Positions 36,713 through 47,999 of a stretch of 64,000 bases of DNA are shown in pieces. Source of the stretch: Pectobacterium punjabense (GTDB lineage Bacteria; Pseudomonadota; Gammaproteobacteria; Enterobacterales; Enterobacteriaceae); contig NZ_CP038498.1 in NCBI RefSeq assembly GCF_012427845.1, positions 3,100,001 to 3,164,000 of the forward strand, given 5' to 3'. Made by a program: the position numbers and the translations under genes. The notes below the pieces were generated by a model. That model was not told the DNA's origin, did no database searches, and saw only the letters and a program-made list of their open reading frames with translations. The stretch's first letter is position 1; the number at the start of each line of letters is the position of its first letter.

Positions 36713-38131
36713 ATGAGTAAAGTGAAACAACAGGATATTGACCGTCTGATCGAGCTAGTCGGCGGGCGTGAGAACATCGCAGCGGTTACACACTGCATCA
36801 CTCGCCTCCGTTTTGTCTTGCACGATGCTTCCAAAGCGCATCCCAAAAACATTGAAGAAATGCGAATGGTGAAAGGCTGCTTCACGAATGCCGGACAATT
36901 TCAGGTCGTGATCGGCACTGATGTAGACGAGTATTATAAGGCGCTGCTCGCCACCACGGGCAAAGGTGAAATCAATAAGGAAGAAGCCAAAGTCGCTGCC
37001 CGCCAGAATATGAGCTGGTTTGAACGCAGTATTTCACATTTTGCCGAGATCTTTTTCCCGCTGCTCCCCGCACTCATCAGCGGAGGTTTGATCCTCGGGG
37101 CGCGTAACGTTATCGGCGATATCCCGATGCGCGACGGGCAAACGCTGGTACAGCTCTACCCAACCTGGCAAACCGTCTATGATTTCCTCTGGTTATTGGG
37201 CGAAGCCATCTTCTTCTATCTTCCTGTCGCCGTCTGCTGGTCAACCGTGCGTAAAATGGGTGGCACGCCCATCCTCGGTATTGTACTGGGTATCACGCTG
37301 GTGTCGCCGCAGTTGATGAATGCCTACCTCATCGGCCAACAAACGCCGGAGGTGTGGAATTTTGGCTGGTTCACGATTGAGAAGATAGGTTATCAGGCAC
37401 AGGTTATCCCTTCCGTATTAGCCGGGATGGCGTTAGCGCTGATCGAAACACGGCTGAAAAAAATCGTACCGGATTACCTCTATCTGGTGGTCGTGCCCGT
37501 AACGTCGCTCATTCTGGCTGTTTTCCTGGCACACACGTTGATTGGTCCGTTTGGTCGCATGATTGGCGATGGCGTCGCCTGGGCCGTTAAAGCAGTCATG
37601 ACAGGCAGCTTTGCCCCCGTTGGTGCTGCGCTATTTGGATTTCTGTATGCACCGCTGGTCATCACAGGCGTGCACCAAACCACGCTGGCGATTGATATGC
37701 AGATGATTCAGAGTATGGGCGGCACACCTGTCTGGCCACTCATTGCGCTGTCTAATATTGCGCAGGCTTCGGCCGTCGTAGGGATAATACTCGTTAGCCG
37801 GAAAGCAAACGAACGTGAGATTTCTGTCCCTGCGGCAATCTCAGCCTTTCTTGGCGTGACCGAACCGGCCATGTACGGGATTAACCTGAAATACCGCTTT
37901 CCAATGCTATGCGCCATGGCAGGCTCCGCTGCCGCCGCACTTATTTGCGGCCTGTACGGCGTAACCGCAAATGGTATCGGCGTGGGAGGACTGCCGGGCA
38001 TTCTCTCCATCAAGCCGCAGTTTTGGGGGATCTTCGCCATCGCCATGCTGGTTGCTGCCGTCATTCCAATTATGCTGACATCGCTGGTCTATAAGCGCAA
38101 AATCCGCAATGGCACGCTAGAACCCGTATAA
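36713..38131 (+). CDS. treB: PTS trehalose-specific enzyme IIBC
   Basis: A 472-residue inner-membrane permease that imports trehalose as trehalose-6-phosphate. The N-terminal EIIB domain has its phosphorylation cysteine at residue 28 (VTHCITRLRF). The EIIC domain has about ten spans (FFPLLPALISGGLILGARN, GIKYRFP-type segment GINLKYRFPMLCAM). No EIIA is attached, as in E. coli, which uses Crr. It is nearly the same length as E. coli TreB (473). The second ATG (36713) is chosen because AAGGA is 7 bases upstream; the ATG at 36707 is too close. treC follows; no treR gene is adjacent. Confidence 0.95.
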   Translation: MSKVKQQDIDRLIELVGGRENIAAVTHCITRLRFVLHDASKAHPKNIEEMRMVKGCFTNAGQFQVVIGTDVDEYYKALLATTGKGEINKEEAKVAARQNMSWFERSISHFAEIFFPLLPALISGGLILGARNVIGDIPMRDGQTLVQLYPTWQTVYDFLWLLGEAIFFYLPVAVCWSTVRKMGGTPILGIVLGITLVSPQLMNAYLIGQQTPEVWNFGWFTIEKIGYQAQVIPSVLAGMALALIETRLKKIVPDYLYLVVVPVTSLILAVFLAHTLIGPFGRMIGDGVAWAVKAVMTGSFAPVGAALFGFLYAPLVITGVHQTTLAIDMQMIQSMGGTPVWPLIALSNIAQASAVVGIILVSRKANEREISVPAAISAFLGVTEPAMYGINLKYRFPMLCAMAGSAAAALICGLYGVTANGIGVGGLPGILSIKPQFWGIFAIAMLVAAVIPIMLTSLVYKRKIRNGTLEPV

Positions 38132-38196
38132 CCGTCACAATATCTATTCAGCCACGTCTGTTGAGCCGTGGCTATATCGCTACAGGAGGATTTTTC

Positions 38197-39882
38197 ATGA
38201 GTACGTCACTCCCCTGGTGGCAAAACGGCGTAATTTATCAAATCTACCCGAAGAGCTTTCAGGACAGTACCGGAAATGGCACTGGCGATATCGCTGGCAT
38301 CACTTCCCGACTCGATTACCTGCAACAATTGGGCGTCGATGCGATCTGGCTGACTCCAGTTTACCTCTCTCCTCAGGTTGATAACGGCTATGACGTCGCC
38401 GACTACTGCGCCATCGATCCAACCTACGGCACCATGGCCGATATAGAAACGCTAATCGCCGAAGCACATCGACGCCATATCCATATCGTTATGGATATGG
38501 TGTTCAATCATACTTCTACGCAACACCACTGGTTCCAGAATGCTCAGGATCGCCGTAGCCCCTATCGCCATTTTTATATCTGGCGTGATGGGAATGACGG
38601 CGCACTGCCCAATAACTGGCGTTCAAAATTTGGCGGCTCAGCCTGGCAGTGGCATGCGGAAAGCAAGCAGTACTATCTGCACCTGTTCGCCACCGAGCAA
38701 GCTGACCTGAATTGGGAGCATCCGCGTGTACGGGATGAACTAAAACAGGTCTGTGAATTTTGGGCGGATAAGGGCGTGGATGGGCTGCGGCTGGATGTGA
38801 TCAATCTGGTTTCCAAACAGCAGGATTTACCATCAGATGCACAGGGCGATGGACGCCGTTTCTATACCGACGGTCCCCTGATTCATGAGTACTTGCAGGA
38901 ATTCAGTCAGGATGTTTTTCAGCCCCGTGGCTTGATGACTGTCGGCGAGATGTCATCAACCTCGTTAGATCACTGCCGCCGCTACGCGGCACTAGACGGC
39001 AGCGAACTCTCCATGACGTTCAATTTTCATCATCTGAAAGTTGATTATCCGAATGGGGAAAAATGGGCGCTGGCGGAACCTGATTTTATTCAGCTCAAGA
39101 AAATTTTTAATCACTGGCAACAGGGTATGCACAACCACGCCTGGAACGCCCTGTTCTGGTGTAATCACGACCAGCCGCGTATTGTGTCGCGTTTTGGTGA
39201 TGAAGGTGAATTCCGTGTGCAATCCGCCAAGATGTTGGCGATGCTGCTTCACGGTATGCAAGGCACGCCCTATATCTATCAGGGCGAAGAACTGGGCATG
39301 ACGAATCCCGGCTATACGCAAATTGAACAATATCGCGATATTGAAAGCCTGAATCAATTTACCGAACAGCGCGACCGCGGTCAGGCAGATGACCACATAT
39401 TAGCGATCCTCGCCAGCAAATCGCGCGATAACGGTCGTACGCCAATGCAATGGAATGACAGCAACCATGCTGGATTCACGACCGGTACGCCATGGATAAC
39501 ACCATGCCAAAATTTCACCCACATCAACGTGGAGCAGGCGCTGGCGGATAAAGCATCCGTCTTCTATACCTACCAGCAGCTTATCGCTATGCGTAAAGCA
39601 CTTCCGCTGCTAACGCACGGAGGCTACCAGGATTTGCTGCCTGACCATCCCACTGTCTGGTGCTATCAACGAATCTGGGAAGGACAACGACTTCTGGTTT
39701 TGGCAAATCTCACTAAACAACCGCAGCGCTGGCAGCCACCAACGGATACCCATGACCACCGCTGGCGACTGTTATTCAGCAATTATTCTGATGCACAGCC
39801 CCAGCCCGCCATTCTGGTACTACGCCCATTTGAGGCCATATATTGGGTACAAGGAATGCAGGAAAAAGAGGGAAAGGTTTAG
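38197..39882 (+). CDS. treC: Trehalose-6-phosphate hydrolase
   Basis: A 561-residue GH13 enzyme cleaving trehalose-6-phosphate to glucose and glucose-6-phosphate in the cytoplasm. The catalytic residues lie in DGLRLDVIN (nucleophile D), VGEMSS (acid E) and CNHDQPR (transition-state D). The N-terminal WWQNGVIYQIYPKSFQDSTGNGTGD is typical. The start at 38197 has AGGAGGA 6 bases upstream. It follows treB by 65 bases in one operon. Confidence 0.95.
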   Translation: MSTSLPWWQNGVIYQIYPKSFQDSTGNGTGDIAGITSRLDYLQQLGVDAIWLTPVYLSPQVDNGYDVADYCAIDPTYGTMADIETLIAEAHRRHIHIVMDMVFNHTSTQHHWFQNAQDRRSPYRHFYIWRDGNDGALPNNWRSKFGGSAWQWHAESKQYYLHLFATEQADLNWEHPRVRDELKQVCEFWADKGVDGLRLDVINLVSKQQDLPSDAQGDGRRFYTDGPLIHEYLQEFSQDVFQPRGLMTVGEMSSTSLDHCRRYAALDGSELSMTFNFHHLKVDYPNGEKWALAEPDFIQLKKIFNHWQQGMHNHAWNALFWCNHDQPRIVSRFGDEGEFRVQSAKMLAMLLHGMQGTPYIYQGEELGMTNPGYTQIEQYRDIESLNQFTEQRDRGQADDHILAILASKSRDNGRTPMQWNDSNHAGFTTGTPWITPCQNFTHINVEQALADKASVFYTYQQLIAMRKALPLLTHGGYQDLLPDHPTVWCYQRIWEGQRLLVLANLTKQPQRWQPPTDTHDHRWRLLFSNYSDAQPQPAILVLRPFEAIYWVQGMQEKEGKV

Positions 39883-39904
39883 AGGGTATCAACTATCAGG
39901 TGAG

Positions 39905-39928
39905 ATGTAGCGGGTCATCCCGCTACAT
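39905..39928 (+). terminator. Hairpin after treC
   Basis: ATGTAGCGGG (39905-39914) and CCCGCTACAT (39919-39928) form a 10-bp stem with a TCAT tetraloop 22 bases after the treC stop. No T run follows, so it may act with Rho or as a stabiliser. Confidence 0.6.
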
Positions 39929-40058
39929 TGTCAATGATCTAACATGAGCTATTCGGCCGTTTACACTGATATCAATCGGCATTGTCGCAAGGGATGACAG
40001 AGCGATGTTCTCAGCGAGTTTTCGTTCTCAGGGACATTCCAACTCAGTGTGGAAAAAA

Positions 40059-40370
40059 TTAGCGCTTAGCCAGCAGCAATCCCAATACCAGACCGACGGT
40101 GGCACCAATACCAATACCGTGCCACGGTTTGTCATGTACATAAACATCGGCTTTGTCGGCCACCTGCTTTGCACGTGCATAATAGCTGTCAGTCACGCCG
40201 ATACGGGCTTTAACTTCGAGTAGTGCTTTTTCCGCCCCCTTCTTCAAATCAAGATAGGCTTGGTCTGCCTGATCGCCCGTATAGCGCAGCACCTCATCTA
40301 ACGTCTCGGACAGAAGTTTTAAATCATCATCGACACGAATTTCTTCAGGCTGTTTTTTGGTTGCCGCCAT
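40059..40370 (-). CDS. elaB: ElaB/YqjD-type ribosome- and membrane-associated protein
   Basis: A 103-residue DUF883 protein. The N-terminal acidic helix (DDDLKLLSETLDEVLRYTGDQ) leads to a C-terminal single membrane anchor (HGIGIGATVGLVLGLLLAKR). E. coli ElaB, of the same size, binds ribosomes at the membrane in stationary phase. It lies downstream of nuo, the same neighbourhood as in E. coli. The start at 40370 has AAGGA 8 bases upstream, while the longer frame from 40400 lacks one. Confidence 0.9.
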   Translation of the reverse strand: MAATKKQPEEIRVDDDLKLLSETLDEVLRYTGDQADQAYLDLKKGAEKALLEVKARIGVTDSYYARAKQVADKADVYVHDKPWHGIGIGATVGLVLGLLLAKR

Positions 40371-40516
40371 AGAGTGCTTCCTTCTGTTATGAGAAGTCAT
40401 TGGTTATGAAAAACCATGAGTTATAAATCGTTGTCTTCTTAACTATAGACAATTTTTCCTGCCTTCTACGGCTTCAGCAGACCAGATCATTCCTAAAACG
40501 CATTTTGCTTCCATAA

Positions 40517-40554
40517 AAAAACGCAGGGAGCGTTTTTCAACGTCGCTTGCGACG
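40517..40554. repeat. Cluster of short hairpins between elaB and nuoN
   Basis: Two adjacent perfect hairpins are seen: AAAAACGC-aggga-GCGTTTTT (40517-40537), which has T/A runs on both strands, and CGTCGC-tt-GCGACG (40541-40554). A third, weaker GAGC/GCTC fold lies near 40568-40580. The first could terminate transcription in either direction; the block precedes the nuo terminator. Confidence 0.6.
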
Positions 40555-40584
40555 GCCCAAAGGGTGGCGAGCAGGAAGCTCACC

Positions 40585-40620
40585 ATAAAAAAACGCCGTT
40601 GATTCTCATCAACGGCGTTT
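40585..40620 (-). terminator. Terminator of the nuo operon
   Basis: AAACGCCGTTGAT (40591-40603) and ATCAACGGCGTTT (40608-40620) form a perfect 13-bp stem with a TCTC loop, followed on the minus strand by seven Ts. It lies 29 bases after the nuoN stop. Confidence 0.95.
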
Positions 40621-40648
40621 CATGACTCAAGCAGACTCTCGTCAGTGG

Positions 40649-42106
40649 TTACATCATTGGCTGCGCCAACTGCACCAGAGAGATAAGCGGTTGCGGGTAC
40701 AAACCAAGGAACAGCACCGCGATGGAGGAGATCAATACGACCACACCACCGGCCGTTAAGGCCCAATTATTTGGTGTATCACGCTGTAGCTGTTGAGGCG
40801 CATTCAGGAACAAACTGACCATCACACGCAGGTAGTAGTACAGGCCAATGGCGCTACCCAGCACGACGGCACCGGTCAACCACCACAGCTCAGCATTCAC
40901 GCCGACAGCCAGCACGTAGAATTTGCCGAAGAAGCCCAACGTCATCGGGATACCAGCCAGAGACAGCATCATCACAGTCATCACCGCAGACAGGATCGGT
41001 TTATGCCAGAACAAACCACGGTAAGAGAACAGTGAATCAGCATCCGAACCACGGTACGGGCTGGACATCAGGCTAACCACACCAAACGCGCCCAGGCTGC
41101 TGAACAGGTAACCCACCAGATACACGCCTACGGTTTCCAGCGCCAGTTGATGGCTCTGAACCGCAATCAGGGCAACCAGCAAATAGCCCAAATGCGCGAT
41201 GGAAGAGTAGCCGAGCAGACGTTTGATGTTGGTTTGCGATACCGCCATCACGTTACCGAACAGGATCGACGCGAATGCGATGATGCCCAGCACAATTCTG
41301 ACGGATTCGCTGTCAGCCACCGGTGCATACAGGAACAAACGCATTACCGCACCGAAAACCGCAATTTTACCGGCCGTCGCCAGAAACGTAGACACGGGTG
41401 CAGGTGCGCCCTGATAGACATCAGGCGTCCACAGCTGGAACGGAACCAGAGACAGTTTGAAGCCCAGACCAACAATCATCATCCCCAGACCTGCCAACAA
41501 CAGCGGCTCATGGATTTGGTGATCGCTCAGGCTCTTACCGAGGCTGGCAAAGCTCATATCGCCCGATTCAGCATAAATCAGCGCCATACCAAACAGCAGG
41601 AAGGAAGACGCCGCCGCCGACAGCAGCATGTATTTAATACTGGCTTCCAGCGAACGCTTCAGACGGAAAGCATAGCCGACCAGGCCAAACAGCGGCAGAG
41701 AAAGCAGTTCAATACCAATGAACAACGAAGCCAGATGATTGGCACTCGACAGCAGAATCCCACCTAAGGCAGCAATCAGAACCAGCAGGTAGAACTCGTC
41801 ACGGTTGTCTGGGTAGCCTTGCAGCCATGGGTAGGCAAACGTGCTGGTTGCCAGACTGGCAAGCAGAACCAGTCCGGTATAAAACATCGAGAAGCCATCA
41901 ACACGCAGCAGCGGCGTCACGTCCGTTGGGCCAACCTGACCGACAAAGTACAGTGACAGCAACGCAATATTCAGGCCGATAACCGTCATGGTTGCGTTGA
42001 CAAAATGGTTGCGTCGCCACGCAATGCACAGCATCACAACCACTACCGTCAATCCGACGATCAACAGCGGCGATAGCGCAATTAGTTGTTGAAGAGTTAT
42101 TGTCAT
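40649..42106 (-). CDS. nuoN: NADH-quinone oxidoreductase subunit N
   Basis: This 485-residue Mrp-antiporter-like subunit of the complex I membrane arm is one of three proton-pumping units. It has about 14 membrane spans with the conserved lysine-bearing segment [21 protein letters not shown] motif ([15 protein letters not shown]) and the [14 protein letters not shown] helix. It is last in the operon, six bases after nuoM, with a strong terminator behind it. Confidence 0.96.
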   Translation of the reverse strand: MTITLQQLIALSPLLIVGLTVVVVMLCIAWRRNHFVNATMTVIGLNIALLSLYFVGQVGPTDVTPLLRVDGFSMFYTGLVLLASLATSTFAYPWLQGYPDNRDEFYLLVLIAALGGILLSSANHLASLFIGIELLSLPLFGLVGYAFRLKRSLEASIKYMLLSAAASSFLLFGMALIYAESGDMSFASLGKSLSDHQIHEPLLLAGLGMMIVGLGFKLSLVPFQLWTPDVYQGAPAPVSTFLATAGKIAVFGAVMRLFLYAPVADSESVRIVLGIIAFASILFGNVMAVSQTNIKRLLGYSSIAHLGYLLVALIAVQSHQLALETVGVYLVGYLFSSLGAFGVVSLMSSPYRGSDADSLFSYRGLFWHKPILSAVMTVMMLSLAGIPMTLGFFGKFYVLAVGVNAELWWLTGAVVLGSAIGLYYYLRVMVSLFLNAPQQLQRDTPNNWALTAGGVVVLISSIAVLFLGLYPQPLISLVQLAQPMM

Positions 42107-42112
42107 GGCGAA

Positions 42113-43648
42113 TTACGGCCTTGTTGTTGAAATAATTGAATCTGGAGCAGACGACATAAACCACTGCTGGATATTTGACATCGCGGCACTGGAGGTATCC
42201 AGAATCGGTTGCGGGTAAACCCCTAACAACACCAGTAATACCACCAACAGCAGCACGATAGACAATTCGCGGATCGACATACCCTTCAATGGCTCATCAG
42301 ATTTAGGCTTACCGTAATAAGCACGCTGGATCATGATCAGTGAGTAGACCGATGCAAATACCAGACCGAAGGTTGAGATCACCGTAATCACTGGCACAAC
42401 CTGATAGCTGCCGAACAGAATCATGAATTCGCCGACAAAGTTACCCGTGCCCGGCATACCCAAGGTTGCCACAGCAAAGAACAGAGACAGTGCAGGCAAG
42501 AACTTCAGACGCGACCACAGGCCACCCATTTCACGCATGTCACGGGTATGCAGACGCTCGTACAGTTGACCACACAGAATGAACAGACCCGCAGCGGACA
42601 ACCCGTGCGCAATCATCTGAATCACCGCGCCCTGATAAGCCAGTTGATTACCGGAATAGATGGCAATCATCACGAAGCCCATGTGGGACACAGAGGTATA
42701 AGCAATCAGACGCTTGATATCCGTCTGTTTAAACGCCAGCCACGCGCCGTAGAAGATACCAATCACACCCAGCCACATAGCAATCGGAGCAAAGGCATGA
42801 GAGGCATTTGGGAACAGCGGCAGGCTGAAACGCAGCAGACCATAGGCCGCCGTTTTCAACAGAATACCCGCGAGGTCAACAGAACCTGCGGTAGGAGCCT
42901 GACTATGCGCATCCGGCAACCAGCCGTGCAACGGCACGACAGGCATTTTTACGGCAAAAGCGATGAAGAAACCCAGCATCAGCAGATATTCGACGCCATA
43001 TGACATTGGTGTCTTCAGCAGGTCTTCGTAGTTGAATGTCCAAACGCCAGTAGCATTGTGATGCACAAAGACCAGCGCCAGGATCGCAATCAACATGATC
43101 AGACCGCTTGCCTGGGTATAAATGAAGAACTTAGTCGCCGCCGTAATTCTGGTTTTACCGTCAGAGCCTTTATGCCCCCACAGTGCAATCAGGAAATACA
43201 TCGGTACCAGCATCATTTCCCAGAAGAAGAAGAACAGGAACAGGTCAATGGCAAGGAACACACCAATCACGCCGCCCAGAATCCACAGCAGATTCAGGTG
43301 GAAGAACCCCTGATAGCGTTGAATTTCATTCCAGGAACAGAGGATTGCCAACACACCCAGCAGCCCCGTCAGCACGACCATCAGCAGTGACAAGCCGTCC
43401 AGCGCGAGGTGAATACCGATGCCAAAGCGCGGTATCCAAGGCACAAAGTATTCAACCTGCCAGTCTGGAGCGCCTTTCGGTGCTACGAGTGAATAACCGC
43501 CTTGCAACCACAGTTGTAAAGACAGTGCGAGTGTCAGCCCCATTGCAATCAACGCTATCCAGCGCGGTACTTTCGTACCAAAACGCTCTAACTGCCAACA
43601 CAGCAGACCGCCGATAAAGGGGAGAAGAATTAGCCAAGGTAGTAGCAT
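42113..43648 (-). CDS. nuoM: NADH-quinone oxidoreductase subunit M
   Basis: A 511-residue proton-pumping antiporter-like subunit of complex I. The conserved glutamate is in FFFWEMMLVPMYFLI, the pump motif is MPVVPLHGWLPDAHSQAPTAGS and the next helix is KRLIAYTSVSHMGFV. It is followed by nuoN after six bases and preceded by a 100-base spacer containing a hairpin after nuoL. Confidence 0.96.
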   Translation of the reverse strand: MLLPWLILLPFIGGLLCWQLERFGTKVPRWIALIAMGLTLALSLQLWLQGGYSLVAPKGAPDWQVEYFVPWIPRFGIGIHLALDGLSLLMVVLTGLLGVLAILCSWNEIQRYQGFFHLNLLWILGGVIGVFLAIDLFLFFFFWEMMLVPMYFLIALWGHKGSDGKTRITAATKFFIYTQASGLIMLIAILALVFVHHNATGVWTFNYEDLLKTPMSYGVEYLLMLGFFIAFAVKMPVVPLHGWLPDAHSQAPTAGSVDLAGILLKTAAYGLLRFSLPLFPNASHAFAPIAMWLGVIGIFYGAWLAFKQTDIKRLIAYTSVSHMGFVMIAIYSGNQLAYQGAVIQMIAHGLSAAGLFILCGQLYERLHTRDMREMGGLWSRLKFLPALSLFFAVATLGMPGTGNFVGEFMILFGSYQVVPVITVISTFGLVFASVYSLIMIQRAYYGKPKSDEPLKGMSIRELSIVLLLVVLLVLLGVYPQPILDTSSAAMSNIQQWFMSSAPDSIISTTRP

Positions 43649-43696
43649 GGCGCTTTGTGTCCCTAAATTAAAGAAATCTGAAAACTTGCCGTGGCA

Positions 43697-43719
43697 GGCA
43701 TTCCTTTATGTGGAATGCC
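43697..43719 (-). other. Stem-loop in the nuoL-nuoM spacer
   Basis: GGCATTCC (43697-43704) and GGAATGCC (43712-43719) form an 8-bp stem with a 7-base loop in the only sizeable gap between the late nuo genes. No T run follows on the minus strand, so it is more likely an RNA-processing or stability element than a terminator. Confidence 0.55.
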
Positions 43720-43748
43720 CCGCCTTTCATACGTTACCGGATACTGCC

Positions 43749-45599
43749 TTACACCAGCAGTAACAAGCCCAGCACCAGCACGGCACCAAAGCCCATAGAG
43801 GCAACATACCAGCGCAACTGACCATTCGCACTGAGCGCCAACCCACGATTACCCCAACGGGTGATGAGGGCAGGCAGGGTCATCAGTGCATTTAACGGAT
43901 CACGCTGCAACAGCTTCGCGATAGCCAGATACGGTTTAACAAAGACATGGTCGTACAACCAGTCGAAGCCCCATGCATGGAACCACCAGGTTGAGAAGAA
44001 ACGGCCTGGCGCACTGTTCGCAATGCTATTCACCGCCTGACGTTTACCCAGCCACAGCACAGCGGCAAGCAGAATACCGGCAATCACCACCACACCAGAG
44101 GTAATTTCCAATGTCAGCAACTGGCCATGTTCAAGCGCTGTCGTTGCCGGCAATACACCATGCAACGGAGGAACAATCATCGCACCAATAAAGGTGGACA
44201 GAACCATCAGCACAACCAGCGGTAAGTGGTGCGAAATGCCTTTTCCTGCATGCGCCTTGGTTTTCTCTTCACCGTGGAACACGATGAAAATCATACGGAA
44301 CGTATACAGCGAGGTCATGAAGGCTCCGGCCAATCCAGCCACCATCAGATTGATGTAACCATTTGCCCATGCGCCAGCCAGAATTTCGTCTTTACTGAAG
44401 AAGCCTGCGGTAACCAGCGGTAATGCAGCTAGCGCCGCGCCCCCGACCAGGAAGCAGACATAAACCAGCGGAATTGTTTTACGCAGGCCGCCCATCTTGA
44501 AGATGTTCTGCTCGTGGTGGCAGGCCAAAATCACCGAACCAGAGGAGAGGAACAGCAGCGCTTTAAAGAATGCGTGCGTCATCAGGTGGAAAATCGCAGC
44601 ATCCCATGCCTGCACGCCCAGCGCCAGGAACATGTAACCAATCTGGCTCATGGTAGAATAGGCCAGTACACGCTTGATGTCGGTTTGAACCAAGGCAGCA
44701 AAACCCGCCAGCACCAACGTTACTGCACCGACAATACCCACCAGATGCAACACATCCGGCGCCATCAGGAACAGGCCGTTGGTACGCGCAATCAGGTAAA
44801 CACCCGCGGTAACCATCGTTGCGGCGTGGATCAATGCAGACACCGGCGTTGGACCAGCCATCGCATCTGCCAGCCAAGTTTGCAACGGCAACTGTGCTGA
44901 TTTACCCACCGCACCACCCAGCAACATCAGCGTAGCCCAGGTGATTTCAGGTGAACCTTCAGCCAGTTTCTGCGGTGCCAGAACCATCAGTTCGCGGAAG
45001 TTGAGCGTGCCCAACTCTTTGTAAAGGATGAACAGAGCAAAGGCTAAAAAGACGTCACCAACACGCGTAACGATAAAAGCCTTCATCGCTGCCGCACCGT
45101 TCTTCGGATTGGTGTAGTAGAAACCGATCAGCAGATAACTGCACAGCCCTACCCCTTCCCAACCGAGATACATCAGCAGCAGGTTATCAGCCAGTACCAG
45201 AACAACCATACTTGCGATAAACAGGTTGGTGTAAGCGAAGAAGCGAGAATATCCCTCTTCCCCACGCATATACCAGGAGGCAAACAGGTGGATAAAGAAG
45301 CCGACCCCCGTCACCACAGATAGCATCGTCACCGAGAGGCCGTCGAGCACCAGCGTTACGCTAATGTCGAAATTGCCAACGGTCATCCACGTCCACAGAT
45401 GTTGATTAAAGAAGGTGACACCGCCGCTGTGCTGCTGGCCCATGAAATCAACCACAACCCAAGCGGTAACTAACGCTGCCAAACCAATCGAGCCAACACC
45501 GATCGTCGCGGACGTGTTTTCAGACCAGCGACCACGGGAAAATGCCAGCAGCAGAAAGCCGAGCAGCGGGAAGAGTATTGTTAAATAGAGTAAGTTCAT
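43749..45599 (-). CDS. nuoL: NADH-quinone oxidoreductase subunit L
   Basis: A 616-residue distal antiporter-like subunit of complex I with the long lateral helix at its C-terminus. Typical motifs are [52 protein letters not shown] and [15 protein letters not shown]. Its start overlaps the nuoK stop by four bases. Confidence 0.96.
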
Positions 45600-45898
45600 C
45601 CGCGCATCTCACTGACTGTATCAATATTCAGGGTTTGACGACGACGATACATCTGCAACAACAGTGCCAGACCAATACTGGCCTCAGCTGCCGCCAGCGT
45701 AATCGCCAGAATGTACATCACCTGACCATCCGGCTGCTGCCAGTAACTGCCTGCGACAACAAAAGCCAGCGCGGCAGCGTTGATCATGATTTCCAAACTA
45801 ATCAACATAAACAGCAAGTTACGACGAATCAACAGACCAGTCAGCCCCAAAACAAACAAGATAGCGGCTAAAATCAATCCATGTTGTAACGGAATCAT
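45596..45898 (-). CDS. nuoK: NADH-quinone oxidoreductase subunit K
   Basis: A 100-residue, three-span membrane subunit of complex I. It contains the buried glutamates in [13 protein letters not shown] and [14 protein letters not shown] that form part of the proton path. It overlaps nuoJ and nuoL by four bases at each end. Confidence 0.96.
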
Positions 45899-46455
45899 GC
45901 ACGTTCCCCCGTTATTTTTTTCTCAACATCCTGGTTCGCGCTTTCTTTATTAACAACATCACCACGTTTATCTTCACGACCAATGTGGAAAGCGACAACC
46001 AATCCCGCCAGCAGTAGCATTGACGCTAATTCAACCGCCAGAACATAAGGACCAAACAGGCTGATACCCACGGCTTTCGCCTCAACAGGCGTGCCGGTGA
46101 TGCCCTGCTCTTTCAGGCTAAGGATGGCGTTAACCACAATCACCAGTAACGCCAGTGACAAAATGCTTGGGCCAATCCAGACGCTGGGTTTCAGCCAATT
46201 CCGTTCTTGTTCTTCTACGGAATTACCGAGGTTGAGCATCATGACGACGAACACAAACAGCACCATGATGGCGCCCGCATAGACGATGATACTCAGCGCA
46301 CCGGCAAAATTAGCCCCGAGCGAGAAAAAGACGCCCGCAATCGCCATAAGCGAGGTGACCATATATAACAACGCATGCACAGGGTTGGTATGCGTAATGA
46401 CGCGCAGTGTCGCCAATATCGCAATCAAACCTGTGGTATAAAAAGCGAATTCCAT
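45895..46455 (-). CDS. nuoJ: NADH-quinone oxidoreductase subunit J
   Basis: A 186-residue, five-span membrane subunit of complex I with the conserved [21 protein letters not shown] helix that contains the pi-bulge region. The charged C-terminal tail (about 30 residues after [16 protein letters not shown]) is cytoplasmic. It overlaps nuoK and follows nuoI by nine bases. Confidence 0.95.
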
Positions 46456-46464
46456 GCTAGCTCC

Positions 46465-47007
46465 TTAGGGCAACAGGCCTTTGACATCAATAGGTTTGGC
46501 TTCGTTTTCAGCTTCGCCTTTGTCTTTCCCATCGATTGCCATACCAGCCATCCGGTAGAAATTGTATTCCGGATATTTACCCGGCCCCGATATCAGCAGA
46601 TCTTCTTTCTCGTACACCAGATCCTGACGTTTGTAATCACCCATCTCGAAATCCGGCGTCAGCTGGATAGCGGTTGTCGGGCAAGCTTCTTCACAGAAGC
46701 CACAGAAAATGCAGCGCGAGAAGTTGACGCGGAAGAACTCTGGATACCAGCGACCATCTTTGGTTTCTGCTTTCTGCAATGAGATACAGCCAACCGGACA
46801 GGCCACTGCGCACAGGTTGCAGGCAACGCAACGCTCTTCACCATCGGGATCGCGGGTCAGCACGATACGACCACGGTAGCGCGGCGGTGGATTCACAGGC
46901 TCTTCTGGGTACATCCTGGTTTCGCGCTTCTTGAAAGCATTCGATCCCACCATACAGATACTGCGTATCTGGGTGCCGAAACCAACCACTAACTCTTTCA
47001 ATGTCAT
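46465..47007 (-). CDS. nuoI: NADH-quinone oxidoreductase subunit I
   Basis: A 180-residue ferredoxin-like subunit carrying clusters N6a and N6b. Two complete [4Fe-4S] motifs are present, [15 protein letters not shown] and [15 protein letters not shown]. It connects the peripheral arm to the quinone site. It lies between nuoH and nuoJ with short gaps and has the same length as E. coli NuoI. Confidence 0.97.
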   Translation of the reverse strand: MTLKELVVGFGTQIRSICMVGSNAFKKRETRMYPEEPVNPPPRYRGRIVLTRDPDGEERCVACNLCAVACPVGCISLQKAETKDGRWYPEFFRVNFSRCIFCGFCEEACPTTAIQLTPDFEMGDYKRQDLVYEKEDLLISGPGKYPEYNFYRMAGMAIDGKDKGEAENEAKPIDVKGLLP

Positions 47008-47024
47008 GGTTTATTCACCCCTTC

Positions 47025-47999
47025 TTAAGCGTTGTACAAAATGACGGCCGCTGTCGCCAGCAGATTCAAAAGCGTTATCGGCAGACAGACTTTCCAACCG
47101 AAAGACATCACCTGGTCATAACGTGGACGGGGTAACGAAGCACGGATCAGGATGAACATCATCATGAAAAAGCCTGTTTTCAGCGCAAACCAGACAAACG
47201 GAGGCAAGAACGGACCATGCCAGCCACCGAAGAATAAGGTCACCATCAGCGCGGAAACGGTCACGATCCCGATATATTCGCCCACGAAGAACAGACCGAA
47301 TTTCATACCGGAGTATTCAATGTGGTAACCATCTGCCAGTTCTTGTTCAGCTTCAGGTTGGTCAAACGGGTGGCGGTGACACACCGCCACGCCCGCGATG
47401 GCAAACGTAATAAAGCCGAAGAACTGAGGAATTACGTTCCACAGATGTTCCTGAGAATCGACGATATCACGCATGTTGAACGAACCCGCCTGCGCGACAA
47501 CACCCATCAGTGACAGACCGATAAACACTTCGTAGCTCACAGTCTGAGCGGAAGCACGTACCGCACCGAGTAGCGAGTATTTGTTGTTACTCGCCCAACC
47601 GGCAAACAGCACCGCATAAACAGCCAGCCCTGCCATCATCAGGAAGAACAGGATACCAATGTTCAGATCGGCGACACCCCAGGTTGGCGTGATCGGCACA
47701 ATCGCAAAGGCAATCAGCATTGACGTAAACGCGATCATCGGTGCCAGCGTGAAGATCACCTTATCGGTGAAATTCGGCACCCAGTCTTCTTTGAAGAACA
47801 TTTTGATCATGTCAGCAACAAGCTGCAATGAACCGCCCCAACCTACCCGGTTCGGTCCATAACGTCCCTGGAAGAGGCCGAGCAGTCGACGCTCACCCAT
47901 ACTCATGAACGCGCCACAGGTCACGACAACCAGCAGAATCACTATCGCTTTTCCGACGGTGATCAGAATTTCGATTAATTCCGGCGTTAACCAACTCAT
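47025..47999 (-). CDS. nuoH: NADH-quinone oxidoreductase subunit H
   Basis: A 324-residue, eight-span subunit that forms part of the quinone chamber. Conserved segments are [24 protein letters not shown] and the acidic loop [28 protein letters not shown]. Its start overlaps the nuoG stop by four bases. Confidence 0.96.
   Translation of the reverse strand: MSWLTPELIEILITVGKAIVILLVVVTCGAFMSMGERRLLGLFQGRYGPNRVGWGGSLQLVADMIKMFFKEDWVPNFTDKVIFTLAPMIAFTSMLIAFAIVPITPTWGVADLNIGILFFLMMAGLAVYAVLFAGWASNNKYSLLGAVRASAQTVSYEVFIGLSLMGVVAQAGSFNMRDIVDSQEHLWNVIPQFFGFITFAIAGVAVCHRHPFDQPEAEQELADGYHIEYSGMKFGLFFVGEYIGIVTVSALMVTLFFGGWHGPFLPPFVWFALKTGFFMMMFILIRASLPRPRYDQVMSFGWKVCLPITLLNLLATAAVILYNA

Noticed and set aside
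40005..40223. Plus-strand frame of 72 codons overlapping elaB
   Set aside because: It is antisense to the well-supported elaB gene and has no ribosome site.
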